Counted from the first letter of the stretch, positions 19,901 through 27,736 are shown. The stretch: DNA of 39,412 bases from Deltaproteobacteria bacterium (GCA_002709835.1 PAQX01000060.1:43921-83332), one strand, 5' to 3'. The notes: generated by a model not told the origin, from the letters alone. Numbers and translations: made by a program.

Positions 19901-20398
19901 GACGTGCTGCTCGAGCAGTCGGAGGCGACCGCACCGGAGGGAGCCGATCCGCAGCGGGCCGAAGACGCGCAGGCCCGGACCCGGCAGGCCGCCGAGCACG
20001 TGGCGAGCGCGCAGCTCGCGATGCGGGAGGCGAAGGCCGGGCTCGAGGCGGAGGCCCCTTCCTTCGGGACGGTTGTCCCCGCGCAGACGGTGGCGATCGA
20101 GGAGTTGATGAAGGCCCTCGAGCTGCTTGCGCCCCCGACGCCGCCGGAGGATCCGCAGGGCGAAGACCAGAACGAGCAGGAGGAATCTGACTCCGAAGGC
20201 GGCGAAGAGCGCGAGCAGCCCCAGGGAGGCGACGAAGGCCAGGGTTCGCGCGAGAATGGGGCGGCGGAGGCCGAAGAGGGTCCGGAGGATCCGGGGCAGT
20301 TGCTGCAGGGTGTCCGGGATCGCGAAGCGGAGCGACGCCGGGATCGCGAACGCGAAGCCGAGCGAAGAAGGTCGCAACCGGTGGACAGGGATTGGTGA
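16964..20398 (+). CDS. BatB-BatC fusion: VWA plus TPR with very long coiled coil
   Basis: This 1144-residue protein joins two normally separate Bat proteins. Residues 1-335 are BatB: transmembrane helices at 13-31, 62-79 and 316-335 around a VWA domain with MIDAS DVSRS (101-105) and ITDGEDH (200-206). Residues 343-366 form a hydrophobic segment ending ALAQA that looks like the former signal peptide of BatC. Residues about 385-475 hold TPR units. From about 480 to 1060 the chain is Ala/Glu/Arg-rich and predicted coiled coil. It is followed by an acidic Glu/Gln/Gly stretch and a charged repeat (DREAERRR, DREREAERRR) ending QPVDRDW, resembling the VEKDW-type end of BatC proteins. BatC is usually only a few hundred residues, so the coiled coil is a large insertion. 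Confidence 0.88.
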   Translation: MSGLGIHWAQPGLLWVVVAWALVALVVVALDRRGAGALDRLVSSALQSALVARPARWRRVTRLALLVVSGFTMAAALLQPQMGERYVATPRVGAEIMIALDVSRSMLADDAAPSRLERAKAEVRDLLAYLRDDHVGLIAFAGRASVLSPMTPDKSFLRLALDGAGPHSVPRGGTKLAEAIGRAVTGFGDPGPSQRALILITDGEDHDSFVLDAAKRAAEAGIKIIAIGFGDEGGSPIFVRDPETGAREQIREADGRPVQSRLNGDLLRELALATDGAYVPAGTGVLDLASIYDAHIVGLTRGEIDERGRTIRDEAYQLFVAIAFVTLLAGVLLVGGRPQRGGPAASILAAFLLTTTSTPEALAQAREPDAVVEEAAPALVETPELDPRARFNRANAALAGGDPAAAAVGLRDARRDAPDDPALRYAATYNLGMAAVARADAEEDPQASLAALHEAADWFREAVALRPDEEDPRHNLEVVLRRALILADELAQAQEGDLETALDAMIERQRGQLGASAELLGAIAGREGLDEEAALAQLRPAFASAATDQRVLRAEADALAERVVREREAILRMAEDVRAPEDTLRAAQLEGVLVYLDASIERMGGTRRQLRLRRPERAYRRGAAALGELKRSRDQLRDPVEQIDVLIQETGEVLQKTGAILSATGTLAAGAEAPALPAFLTPGALEEDVRRLTDRVGELAGRLQVAAEQAAQADPPSAAPPGTPDPAALREALAGAAPFVREAAEDLERATTELGAEALREAFSAEAQAGRALADAQEFFFDLARLLEVAAEDQARIAELALTEEESVAQVRDEYAPMASALQSKNLERTARLGTLLGRERENTLAAAAQVGAPGSNEDAEESAANEKARFDAADALLAAAEGEMEAAGLGFAANALDWSGSGAHAATARDHLEQLRMLFFSLIEHLQALAREQVDLADETNQTAALAASEEDPQATADRAAALGAEQGGLETRAGAIADVLLEQSEATAPEGADPQRAEDAQARTRQAAEHVASAQLAMREAKAGLEAEAPSFGTVVPAQTVAIEELMKALELLAPPTPPEDPQGEDQNEQEESDSEGGEEREQPQGGDEGQGSRENGAAEAEEGPEDPGQLLQGVRDREAERRRDREREAERRRSQPVDRDW

Positions 20399-22248
20399 GG
20401 CGGGTGAGCCCGGAACGGACGAGGCGAGAGCAGTGGTGGCGACGCGTAGGTGCGTTCGTCTTCGGAGCTGCGTGCGGAGTGCTCTTCGCCGCGCTGTCCG
20501 CGAATGCCCAGGATGTCCGGGTCCAGGTCGATCGCGGTCCCCTCTACGTCGGGGATCCCGTCTCCATCCAGGTCGTCGCCCAGGACTTCGAGGAGGAGCC
20601 GACGCCCGAGATCGTGGTGCCCGAGGTCGGGAACGGGACCCTGCGCTTCGTCGGGGTTTCGCCGAGCGTGTCTTCTTCGATCTCGATCGTGAACGGCACG
20701 ATGTCGCGCTCGAAGGAGGTCCGCTTCGTCTATCAGTACCAGCTGATCGCGAACGACGTAGGCCGCTTCGAGCTGGGTGCCTTCCGGGTTCAGCAGGGTA
20801 CGACGCAACGGTCGACGAACCCGATCCGTCTCGACGTGCGGGGCGTACCGACCACCGGGATGGTCGGGCTCGACCTCGACCTGCCCGAAGGGCCGGTCTT
20901 CGTCGGTCAGAAGGTGCCGATCGCCGTCGAACTCAGGATCGATCGCGAAGCCAACCGCGATCTCCTCGAGTACACGGCCCGGGTCCCGCTCTTCGATGCG
21001 CCGAACCTGCGCTTCCTCGATGAGCCGCGGAATACGCAGAACGCGCTCGAGATCGAGACGACGGAAGGGACGCTCCGACTGCCGGCGGACCTTCGGGAAG
21101 AGACGATCGGGGGCCGGCCGGCGCTCGTCCTGCGCGCCGAGCGAACGATGATCGTGCTCTCCCCGGAGCCGCTGCGTGTCGGGGCGCCGCGGGTCGTGAT
21201 CGAGCGCGGCACGCGCTATCGACGCGACCTGTTCGGGCAGCGTCAGCCGGTGTCGAGCGAGCGCCTGATGGCGACGGGGCGCGACGTGGACCTGGAGGTC
21301 ATCGAAGTCCCCCGAACCGATCGTCCCGGGACCTGGGCCGGCGCCGTGGGTTCCGGGTATACCCTCGAGGTCAGCGCTGACCGGAGCGTCGTTCAGCTGG
21401 GCGAGCCGATCGTGCTGTCGTTTCTTCTGCGCGGTGATGGGGATCTCTCGACGGCCGGACTCCCGCCCTTCGATGCAGAGGGCTTCCTCGACCCGGCGGA
21501 ATTCAGGCTCCCGGAAGAACCGCCGGCGGGCCTCGTTGACGAGGAAGGTAAGCGCTTCGAGGTCAGTCTCCGCGTCCTCGACGCGAACGTTCGCGAGATC
21601 CCGGCGCTCGAGTACGCGTGGTTCGACGCGAACACGCGCCGCTTCGAGACGACGACGACCCGGCCGATCGCGCTCTCGGTCGGGGCGGCGCAGATCATCG
21701 GTGCGGACGACGTCGACCGGAACGCCGCGTCGCTCTTCGGTCCGGGCGCGGCGGATCCCTCGCCCGAGGAGGCGCGCTCCGATCGCCCCGCCGGATCGGC
21801 TCCTGAGCGACGGGACTCGTTCGCGGCGAGTGGCGCGAACCTCGCGATCGAGTCCCGGCCCGAACGCGTCCTCGAGGGCAGCGCCGGGGAGGCGGGAGCC
21901 GGTGCCGAGGTGCCTGCGCTCTATGCGCTCTCGGCCGCGCTGCTCGGCTTCGCGGCCTTCGATGCCCGTCGTCGGCGACGGGATCCAGAGGAACTCGCGC
22001 GGACCGGCGCGATCGGAAGCGCACGCCAGGGCGTCGAAGGAGCCGGGGATGCGGCCGTGCTCGGCCGGGTCCTGCGCGAGCTGGTGGCGACGCAGCCGGA
22101 AGCGGCGCAGGGCGATTACGATGGCCTGATCGCGGAGTGCGACGCGCTTCGTTTCGCGCCCGGGGGCGAGCAGGCCGCGGTTCCCGCGCCGCTGCGCGCG
22201 CGCGCGATCCGCTTCCTCGAGACGCTCGACGCGGGGGAGGGCGAATGA
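20395..22248 (+). CDS. batD: BatD: oxygen-tolerance family membrane protein
   Basis: This 617-residue protein has a signal peptide (core GAFVFGAACGVLFAALSA, cleavage near ANA-Q39). It then carries three or so Ig-like beta-domains with the BatD hallmarks VDRGPLYVGDPVSIQV, an FRVQQGTTQRSTNPI segment, and a second VQLGEPIVLSF domain. One transmembrane helix near residues 505-522 is followed by a short cytosolic tail. The bulk is periplasmic. The GTG at 20395 overlaps the upstream stop (GTGA), matching the other junctions of this operon. A TTG one codon earlier and a GTG at 20404 are alternatives. It overlaps batE by ATGA. Confidence 0.92.
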   Translation: MRRVSPERTRREQWWRRVGAFVFGAACGVLFAALSANAQDVRVQVDRGPLYVGDPVSIQVVAQDFEEEPTPEIVVPEVGNGTLRFVGVSPSVSSSISIVNGTMSRSKEVRFVYQYQLIANDVGRFELGAFRVQQGTTQRSTNPIRLDVRGVPTTGMVGLDLDLPEGPVFVGQKVPIAVELRIDREANRDLLEYTARVPLFDAPNLRFLDEPRNTQNALEIETTEGTLRLPADLREETIGGRPALVLRAERTMIVLSPEPLRVGAPRVVIERGTRYRRDLFGQRQPVSSERLMATGRDVDLEVIEVPRTDRPGTWAGAVGSGYTLEVSADRSVVQLGEPIVLSFLLRGDGDLSTAGLPPFDAEGFLDPAEFRLPEEPPAGLVDEEGKRFEVSLRVLDANVREIPALEYAWFDANTRRFETTTTRPIALSVGAAQIIGADDVDRNAASLFGPGAADPSPEEARSDRPAGSAPERRDSFAASGANLAIESRPERVLEGSAGEAGAGAEVPALYALSAALLGFAAFDARRRRRDPEELARTGAIGSARQGVEGAGDAAVLGRVLRELVATQPEAAQGDYDGLIAECDALRFAPGGEQAAVPAPLRARAIRFLETLDAGEGE

Positions 22249-23108
22249 TCCGCTGCGTTCTTGCCGTCGCTGCCCTGCTCTTCACGCCGCTCACGGTCGT
22301 CGCTGCCCTTCTATTCACGTCGCTTACGGTCGTCTTACCCGCGCAGGCCCTCGATCGCGAGGCGCGTCTCGCGGAAGCGAGCGCGGCCTACGCGACGGCC
22401 CTCGCCGAGCCCGACCGGGATGCGCGACTCGCGGGCTTCGCGCGGGCACAGCGCGGCTTCGCCTCCCTCGTGGAAGATGGCGTCGCGACGGCGCCGCTCT
22501 ACGTCGACCTCGGCAACGCGGCGCTGCAGGCCCAGGATCGGGGAACCGCGGTCCTCGCGTACCTCCGTGCTCTACGCATCGACCCGGACGACCGCACCGC
22601 GCGACAGAATCTCGCGCACGTGCGCGGTCGCCTGCCGACCTGGGTGCCGCGGCCCGATGAGGCCGAGGGCTTCGCGGGCTTCTTCGACGACCGATTGCTT
22701 CCCCGCGTGTGGCGCGGGCGCGGCGCGGCGATCGCCTTTCTCCTGGCGGCACTCGCCGTCGTCCTGTCCGTCCGGGAGCGTCCCGGGTCCTGGCGCGGCG
22801 TGGCCCTCCTCGGTTTCGTCGTCTGGGCCGTCCTGCTCGGATCGACCCTCGTCGATGCGGGCGGCGATCGTCCGCTGGCCGTCTTGGTCGCGGCGGAGAC
22901 CGAGGCGCGTTCGGCGGATTCCGCCCTCGCGCCCCGTGCGCTGCCGGAGCCGTTGCCGGCCGGAGTCGAGGTCGATCTACTCGAAGAGCGCGAGGCCTGG
23001 GCGCGAGTCCGTCTCGCGAACGGGCGAGACGTCTGGGTGCGCCGGAGCCACGTGGCCCGGGTGGACGTCTTCGCCGACTCAGGTCCATCGACTCCTGTTT
23101 CGGGATAA
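22245..23108 (+). CDS. BatE-like TPR and SH3-type protein
   Basis: This 287-residue last gene of the Bat operon has an N-terminal signal or anchor made of a duplicated 11-residue unit (ALLFTPLTVVA then ALLFTSLTVVL). TPR units follow at about 40-125 (YVDLGNAALQAQDRGTAVLA, LRIDPDDRTARQNLAHVRG). Two transmembrane helices come next (about 165-183 and 190-208). The C-terminal SH3b-like domain reads GVEVDLLEEREAWARVRL then DVWVRRSHVARV. This TPR-TM-TM-SH3 order is that of BatE. It overlaps batD by ATGA and is 69 bp ahead of the inositol-phosphate synthase gene. Confidence 0.88.
   Translation: MIRCVLAVAALLFTPLTVVAALLFTSLTVVLPAQALDREARLAEASAAYATALAEPDRDARLAGFARAQRGFASLVEDGVATAPLYVDLGNAALQAQDRGTAVLAYLRALRIDPDDRTARQNLAHVRGRLPTWVPRPDEAEGFAGFFDDRLLPRVWRGRGAAIAFLLAALAVVLSVRERPGSWRGVALLGFVVWAVLLGSTLVDAGGDRPLAVLVAAETEARSADSALAPRALPEPLPAGVEVDLLEEREAWARVRLANGRDVWVRRSHVARVDVFADSGPSTPVSG
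22266..22331 (+). repeat. 33-bp tandem duplication inside the BatE signal peptide
   Basis: Two adjacent 33-bp units (22266-22298 and 22299-22331) match at 29 of 33 positions and stay in frame. They double the hydrophobic core of the signal peptide. Two of the four differences are silent third-position C-to-T changes, so the duplication is not brand new. Confidence 0.9.
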
Positions 23109-23177
23109 ACCATCGGGGATGCGCGATGCTCACTGCCCGCCTCGCGAACGAGATCGCCGAGGCGCGAGGAGGGCAGG

Positions 23178-24287
23178 ATGGATCCGATCCGAGTGGCGAT
23201 CGCCGGCGTAGGCAACTGCGCGAGCGCGCTCGTCCAGGGCGTGGCGTGGTACGCCGGCCGCGAAGGCGAGAGCGGCGACCCGACGGGTCTCATGCGCGCG
23301 TCGATCGGGGGCCACCGCGCGACCGACCTCGAGTTCGTTGCGGCCTTCGACATCGACGCCCGCAAGGTGGGCCAGCCCCTCGAAACGGCCATCTTCGCCG
23401 AGCCGAACTGCACGCGGGTCTTCCAGGACGTCATTCCCACGTCGGGCGTGACCGTTCAGATGGCGCCGGTCCTCGACGGGGTGGCGGCCCATATGGCCGA
23501 CCATCCCGAGGCCCGAGCGTTCCGCGTCGCGGATGCGCTCCCCGTCGACCTCGCTCACGCCCTTCGCGAGTCGGGCGCCGAGGTCCTCGTCTCGTATCTC
23601 CCGGTCGGGGCAGAGGGCGCCGTTCGCGCCTTCGCCGAAGCGTGTCTCGACGCCGGCGTCGCCTTCGTGAACTGCGTTCCGGTCTTCATCGCCTCGGATC
23701 CCGAGTGGGCGCTTCGTTTTCGCGAGGCCGGCCTGCCGATCGTGGGCGACGACATCAAGAGTCAGGTCGGGGCGACGATCGTGCACCGCCTCCTCGCCCG
23801 CCTCCTCGCGGACCGGGGCGTCGAGCTCGATCGGACCTACCAGCTCAACACGGGTGGCAACACCGACTTCCTCAACATGCTGGAACGGACTCGTCTCGCC
23901 TCGAAGAAAAAGTCCAAGACCGAAGCGGTCCAAAGTCAGCTCGACGAGCGGCTCGCGACCGACGACATCCACATCGGTCCTTCCGACTACGTGCCGTGGC
24001 AAGGCGACAACAAGGTCGCCTTCATCCGCGCCGAGGGGCGCGGCTTCGGGGATGCACCGATCGAGCTCGAGCTCCGGCTCTCGGTGCAGGATTCGCCGAA
24101 TAGCGCCGGCGTCGTGATCGATGCGATCCGCTGCGCCAGGCTCGGTCTGGAGCGCGGCCTTGGTGGCCCCCTCGAAGCGGCGTGCGCCTACTACATGAAG
24201 AGCCCGCCGATCCAGATGCGCGACGAAGAGGCGCGGGTCGCGCTCGATGGCTTCATCGAGGCCAAAACGCTGCCCCGGCGCGACTGA
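23178..24287 (+). CDS. ino1: myo-Inositol-1-phosphate synthase
   Basis: This 369-residue cytosolic enzyme converts glucose 6-phosphate to inositol 3-phosphate using bound NAD. The N-terminal NAD loop reads AGVGNCASALVQG (9-21). Catalytic and substrate elements include DDIKSQVGAT (191-200, Lys194), NTGGNTDFLNM (224-234) and SDYVPWQGDNK (269-279). Length and motifs match the short actinobacterial/archaeal-type enzymes rather than the 500-residue eukaryotic form. AGGAGGG (23167-23173) precedes the ATG by 4 nt. It follows the Bat operon closely on the same strand and may be read through. No inositol monophosphatase or PI-synthase gene is in view, so the final product (lipid, osmolyte or other) is open. 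Confidence 0.93.
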   Translation: MDPIRVAIAGVGNCASALVQGVAWYAGREGESGDPTGLMRASIGGHRATDLEFVAAFDIDARKVGQPLETAIFAEPNCTRVFQDVIPTSGVTVQMAPVLDGVAAHMADHPEARAFRVADALPVDLAHALRESGAEVLVSYLPVGAEGAVRAFAEACLDAGVAFVNCVPVFIASDPEWALRFREAGLPIVGDDIKSQVGATIVHRLLARLLADRGVELDRTYQLNTGGNTDFLNMLERTRLASKKKSKTEAVQSQLDERLATDDIHIGPSDYVPWQGDNKVAFIRAEGRGFGDAPIELELRLSVQDSPNSAGVVIDAIRCARLGLERGLGGPLEAACAYYMKSPPIQMRDEEARVALDGFIEAKTLPRRD

Positions 24288-24302
24288 GTACGCGCTCGCG
24301 TG

Positions 24303-26615
24303 TTACCAGATCAGCTCGATCCCTGCGCCTACGCCGAACTCGCTGTGCCACTCCACGGCGAAGGCCGCATGGCGATGGATTCGGAAGCGGAGGCCCGTGC
24401 TGCCTTCGAAACCCTGCTCGGTGTCGAACTCGACGTCCCCGACGAAGCCGAGGCGGGTGGTGAGATCGAGCTCCTTCGAGAGTATGAATCGACCTTGTCC
24501 GCGAGTGTCCACCCAGGCGCGTCCATCGAAGTTGAGGGGGAGGAGCGCTTCGGCCCCGAAGACGGCCACGTCGCGCTCGTCCTCGACGCTCGCTCCTGCG
24601 AAGAAACGATAGAAACGATTCACGTGGTAGCGGTATCGCGAAAGGACTTCGTGATCGACGTCGCCGCGGTAGCCGATCTCCCACTCCACACCGAGTTCGT
24701 GCCGCCGATTGCTGGCGATGAGCTCGCCTTCCGTGAACTGGGAGAGCGCACTTGCCTCCGCCCACGCGTAGACCGGGTCGGCGAAGATCCTCTCACGCTC
24801 CTCGGCGAGGGTCGGGTCCGGCGCGTCTCCCTCGTAGTGGAAGATCCGACTCATCCCCGCCTTCATGTGATAGAGGACGTGGCAGTGGAAGAACCAATCG
24901 CCGTCCGCATCCGCGAGAAACTCGATCGTCGTCGTCTGCATGGGAGCGACGTCCACTGTGTGCTTCAAGGGGGCGTGCGCGTCGTGCCTCCGCGCGGCAT
25001 TCGCGCCGAGAACGCGGAAGAAGTGACCGTGCAGATGAAGCGGGTGGTGCATCATGGTCGTGTTCTCGAGCTCGACCCGAAGCACCTCGCCGCGCTGGAT
25101 CGGGATCATGTCCGATTCTGCGAGGGTCTTTCCGTCGAAGGACCACACGTAGCGGTCCATGTTGCCGGTCAGCCGGAGTCGGATCGTGCGCGTAGGGGCT
25201 TCGGCCGGCGGCGCGCTGGGCTTGCGAGACCGGAGCCTTGCGTACGGCGGAATCGGGCGCGGATCTTCCTTCACGAGGTGTGCGTCAGCGTGCGCCTTTG
25301 GCCTCGTCCGCGGCTCGCCGTGTCTGCCGCTCCTCGCGTGTTCTTCGTGCGTGACCGGGGTATCGCTGTCCGTCCGCTCTCCATGCGCGAGAAAGGTGTC
25401 GCCCGTCGCATGCTCGTGACGAGGGGACTGGGTGTCGAGCCTAGTGTCGCGCGGCCTCGGAGCGTGTTCGGCTGGGTGGGATCCGTGCTTCGCGTGGTGG
25501 CCACCGTGGCGAATCGCGTAGAGATTGGGCGGTGGGACCGCCGTGGCGGGAAGGTCGGGGCCCTCCCCGATCCAGGCGCGTGCGGACCCGGATCCGTCCT
25601 GCGCGGTCGCGCGAAACTCGAGGCGTCCGTCTTCTGGGACCTCGACGACGATGTCGTAGGTTTCGGCGATGGCCATGAGGAGGCGGTCGGTTTTCAGAGG
25701 ATCGACGTCCGCGCCGTCGGACGCGACGATGCGGAAGGGCCGACCGGCGATTCCCAGATAGAAGTAGGTGGATGCGGCGGCGTTCACGACCCGGAGGCGA
25801 AGGCGTTCTCCGGGTTCCGCAGCGATCACGGTTTCCGTTGATCCGTTCACGAGAAAAGCGTCGTAGGCGACATCCGAGATGTCCATCGGAGGCATGCGTT
25901 GGAGTGAACGCCGGAAGACGCTGCCGAGCTCGCCGGCACGCAACGCTCCCCAGAGGCTCTGCGCCGTTCCCTTCTCGACGGAGAAGTATTCACTTCCCCG
26001 CTTGAGCAGTCGCATGACTTCCGTCGGGTCCTTTCGGGTCCAGTCCGAGAGGACCAGCACGACATCCCTTTCCGGCCCGCGCTCCATCGTGATCCGCCCG
26101 GCGTGATCGATCGAACCGCCCGCAGAAGCCTCGGCAGCGTCGGGCTCGATCACGATCGCGCCGTAGACGCCGCGCTGTTCCTGGAGCGCGGTGTGTGAGT
26201 GGTACCAGTAGGTTCCGGCGTGACGGATCGGGATCTCGAATGTATGAGTATCGCCGGGTCGGATTCCGGGTGTCGTGAGCCCGGGGACGCCATCCTGCTC
26301 GTTCGGAAGCAGCAGCCCATGCCAATGGACCGAGCTCGGGACGTCCATCGTATTGGTGACGTGGATCCGAGCGAGGTCGCCGACGCGCCAGTGGAGCGTC
26401 GGTCCAGGAATCGAACCGTTGACCGTCATGCCTTCCGAGCGGACGCCGGCAATCTCGACGGATTCGAGGGCGATCGACAGCTCCGATTCGACTATGCGAC
26501 GCGGAGTCGTGCCAGGCAGTGACGGGGGACTCTCAGCATGCCCCGGCATGGGCGTAGACAGGGTGAACGAGACGAGAGGGATGAGGAGAAGGCGAAAGGC
26601 GAGGTCGCGCAGCAT
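24303..26615 (-). CDS. CopA-type multicopper oxidase fused to a CopB-like barrel domain
   Basis: This 770-residue exported protein shows cupredoxin copper motifs in order: HWHG (97-100), HSHT (139-142), HHPLHLHGH (523-531) and HCHVLYHMKAGM (577-588). These supply the type 1, 2 and 3 copper ligands (Cys578, His583, Met588 for type 1). A His-rich insert spans about 369-450. After residue 595 the oxidase should end, but another 175 residues follow with barrel-like strands (HELGVEWEIGYRGDVDHEVL, YHVNRFYRFFAGASVEDE, GLRFRIHRHAAFAVEW, GVGAGIELIW). They resemble the outer-membrane copper protein CopB. AGGAG (26623-26627) is 7 nt before the ATG. CopA oxidises Cu(I) and binds copper in the periplasm; the fusion would tether this to the outer membrane. 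Confidence 0.9.
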   Translation of the reverse strand: MLRDLAFRLLLIPLVSFTLSTPMPGHAESPPSLPGTTPRRIVESELSIALESVEIAGVRSEGMTVNGSIPGPTLHWRVGDLARIHVTNTMDVPSSVHWHGLLLPNEQDGVPGLTTPGIRPGDTHTFEIPIRHAGTYWYHSHTALQEQRGVYGAIVIEPDAAEASAGGSIDHAGRITMERGPERDVVLVLSDWTRKDPTEVMRLLKRGSEYFSVEKGTAQSLWGALRAGELGSVFRRSLQRMPPMDISDVAYDAFLVNGSTETVIAAEPGERLRLRVVNAAASTYFYLGIAGRPFRIVASDGADVDPLKTDRLLMAIAETYDIVVEVPEDGRLEFRATAQDGSGSARAWIGEGPDLPATAVPPPNLYAIRHGGHHAKHGSHPAEHAPRPRDTRLDTQSPRHEHATGDTFLAHGERTDSDTPVTHEEHARSGRHGEPRTRPKAHADAHLVKEDPRPIPPYARLRSRKPSAPPAEAPTRTIRLRLTGNMDRYVWSFDGKTLAESDMIPIQRGEVLRVELENTTMMHHPLHLHGHFFRVLGANAARRHDAHAPLKHTVDVAPMQTTTIEFLADADGDWFFHCHVLYHMKAGMSRIFHYEGDAPDPTLAEERERIFADPVYAWAEASALSQFTEGELIASNRRHELGVEWEIGYRGDVDHEVLSRYRYHVNRFYRFFAGASVEDERDVAVFGAEALLPLNFDGRAWVDTRGQGRFILSKELDLTTRLGFVGDVEFDTEQGFEGSTGLRFRIHRHAAFAVEWHSEFGVGAGIELIW

Positions 26616-26675
26616 ATGAGCGCTCCTGAGAGGTTGGCCGGCGATTTCGGCGCAGGCGCGGACGGACGAGTTTGC

Positions 26676-26693
26676 AGACCAGCTGAGTGGTCT
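26676..26693. promoter_or_regulatory. Hairpin between the small Cys protein gene and the copper oxidase
   Basis: AGACCA-GCTGAG-TGGTCT is a perfect 6-bp stem with a 6-nt loop in the 98-bp gap. No T-run follows on either strand, so it is not an intrinsic terminator. It could be an operator or an mRNA processing or attenuation element. Confidence 0.3.
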
Positions 26694-26713
26694 TCGGGGT
26701 CGTTCGTCGGATC

Positions 26714-27097
26714 TCAGATCAGGAGCGGCGCGTGGCGGATCGCCAGAGGGCGCGGAGGGGGCGCGCCGGAGCGCGGCTTCGTTTGTCGCGCGCGTGGGTC
26801 CGTCGAAGTCTGCGCTACGACGTTTGCTTGCACATCGGTCCGCTCATTTCGGTCGAAATCCGGTCGCTCGGAGGCGGCCGCTTCGAAGTTCGACGCGGCC
26901 TTCAGATCGCAGTCGGCGCAGGCGTCGCGGGATTCCTCCGCGGGGACCTCGGGGGATGGCGTGTCGCTTTCCATCTCGGTGCAGTGCATCGCCATCGGCG
27001 CGGGGTCGGACGCAGCTTCGCTGCAGACGACGTTGCACAGCGCGTTCGCGGGAGCGAGCACGGCGAGGCATACGATCGAGGCGATGAGTCTGCGCAC
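26714..27097 (-). CDS. Small exported Cys/Met-containing protein, possibly copper-related
   Basis: This 127-residue protein has a signal peptide (MRRLIASIVCLAVLAPANA). The mature part carries CNVVC (21-25), PMAMHCTEM (34-42) and CADCDL (60-65), then a charged linker and a Pro/Arg-rich end. Cys, Met and His clustering, and its place directly upstream of the copper oxidase on the same strand, recall the small exported proteins (CopL-like) that precede copA in some proteobacteria. Actual homology is not demonstrated. It is divergent from the FMN reductase with 62 bp between starts. A copper role is inferred from context and residues only. Confidence 0.65.
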   Translation of the reverse strand: MRRLIASIVCLAVLAPANALCNVVCSEAASDPAPMAMHCTEMESDTPSPEVPAEESRDACADCDLKAASNFEAAASERPDFDRNERTDVQANVVAQTSTDPRARQTKPRSGAPPPRPLAIRHAPLLI

Positions 27098-27159
27098 GCG
27101 GAGAGCATAGCGCCTGAGGCCGCTGCTACGCTCCGCCGGCGCTCGAATCGGAGGCCACA

Positions 27160-27717
27160 GTGAAGATCCTCGCTCTCATCGGCAGCCTGCGGGCCGCCTC
27201 GTTCAGCAAGAAGATCGCCGAGGCCGCTGCGGAGCTCGCGCCGGAAGGCACGACGGTCGAGATCGTCGATGGTCGTGATCTCCCGCTCTACGACCAGGAC
27301 CTGGATGGCGACGAGAAGCCCCCGTCGGTCGTGAGGCTCCATGAGCAGGTGAACGGGGCGGATGCGCTCCTCTTCATCTCGCCGGAGTACAACTATGGGA
27401 TTCCCGGTACGCTCAAGAATCTGATCGACTGGGCCTCGCGGCCGGTATACAACTCGCCGCTCAAGGGGCGCCCCACGATGCTGATTGCGCTCTCGCCCTC
27501 TCCAGCCGGTGGCTCCCGCGCGCACGCGCAGCTCGGGACGGTGCTCGCGGGCACGCTCACGCCGGTCTTCGTGGCGCCGGGCTTCCTGATCGGCGGCGTT
27601 CACGAGCAGTTCGACGAGACGGGGACGCTCACGAACGAGCTGACGAAGATCCGTCTCGAGCGAACCCTCGCCGATTTCCTGGAGTGGGCCGCGAGGAATC
27701 CTCCGCCGAACGCCTGA
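27160..27717 (+). CDS. NADPH-dependent FMN reductase family protein
   Basis: This 185-residue flavodoxin-like protein has the phosphate-binding loop GSLRAASFSKKI (8-19) and the flavin motif SPEYNYGIPGTLKNLIDWAS. It belongs to the NADPH-dependent FMN/quinone reductase group (ChrR/azoreductase-like), which performs two-electron reduction of quinones or chromate. The exact substrate is not readable. It starts at GTG 27160 with CGGAGG (27149-27154) 5 nt upstream. The neighbouring copper genes diverge from it, and it converges on the SDR gene with 19 bp between. Confidence 0.9.
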   Translation: MKILALIGSLRAASFSKKIAEAAAELAPEGTTVEIVDGRDLPLYDQDLDGDEKPPSVVRLHEQVNGADALLFISPEYNYGIPGTLKNLIDWASRPVYNSPLKGRPTMLIALSPSPAGGSRAHAQLGTVLAGTLTPVFVAPGFLIGGVHEQFDETGTLTNELTKIRLERTLADFLEWAARNPPPNA

Positions 27718-27736
27718 TCCCGATCGAGACGGGTGC

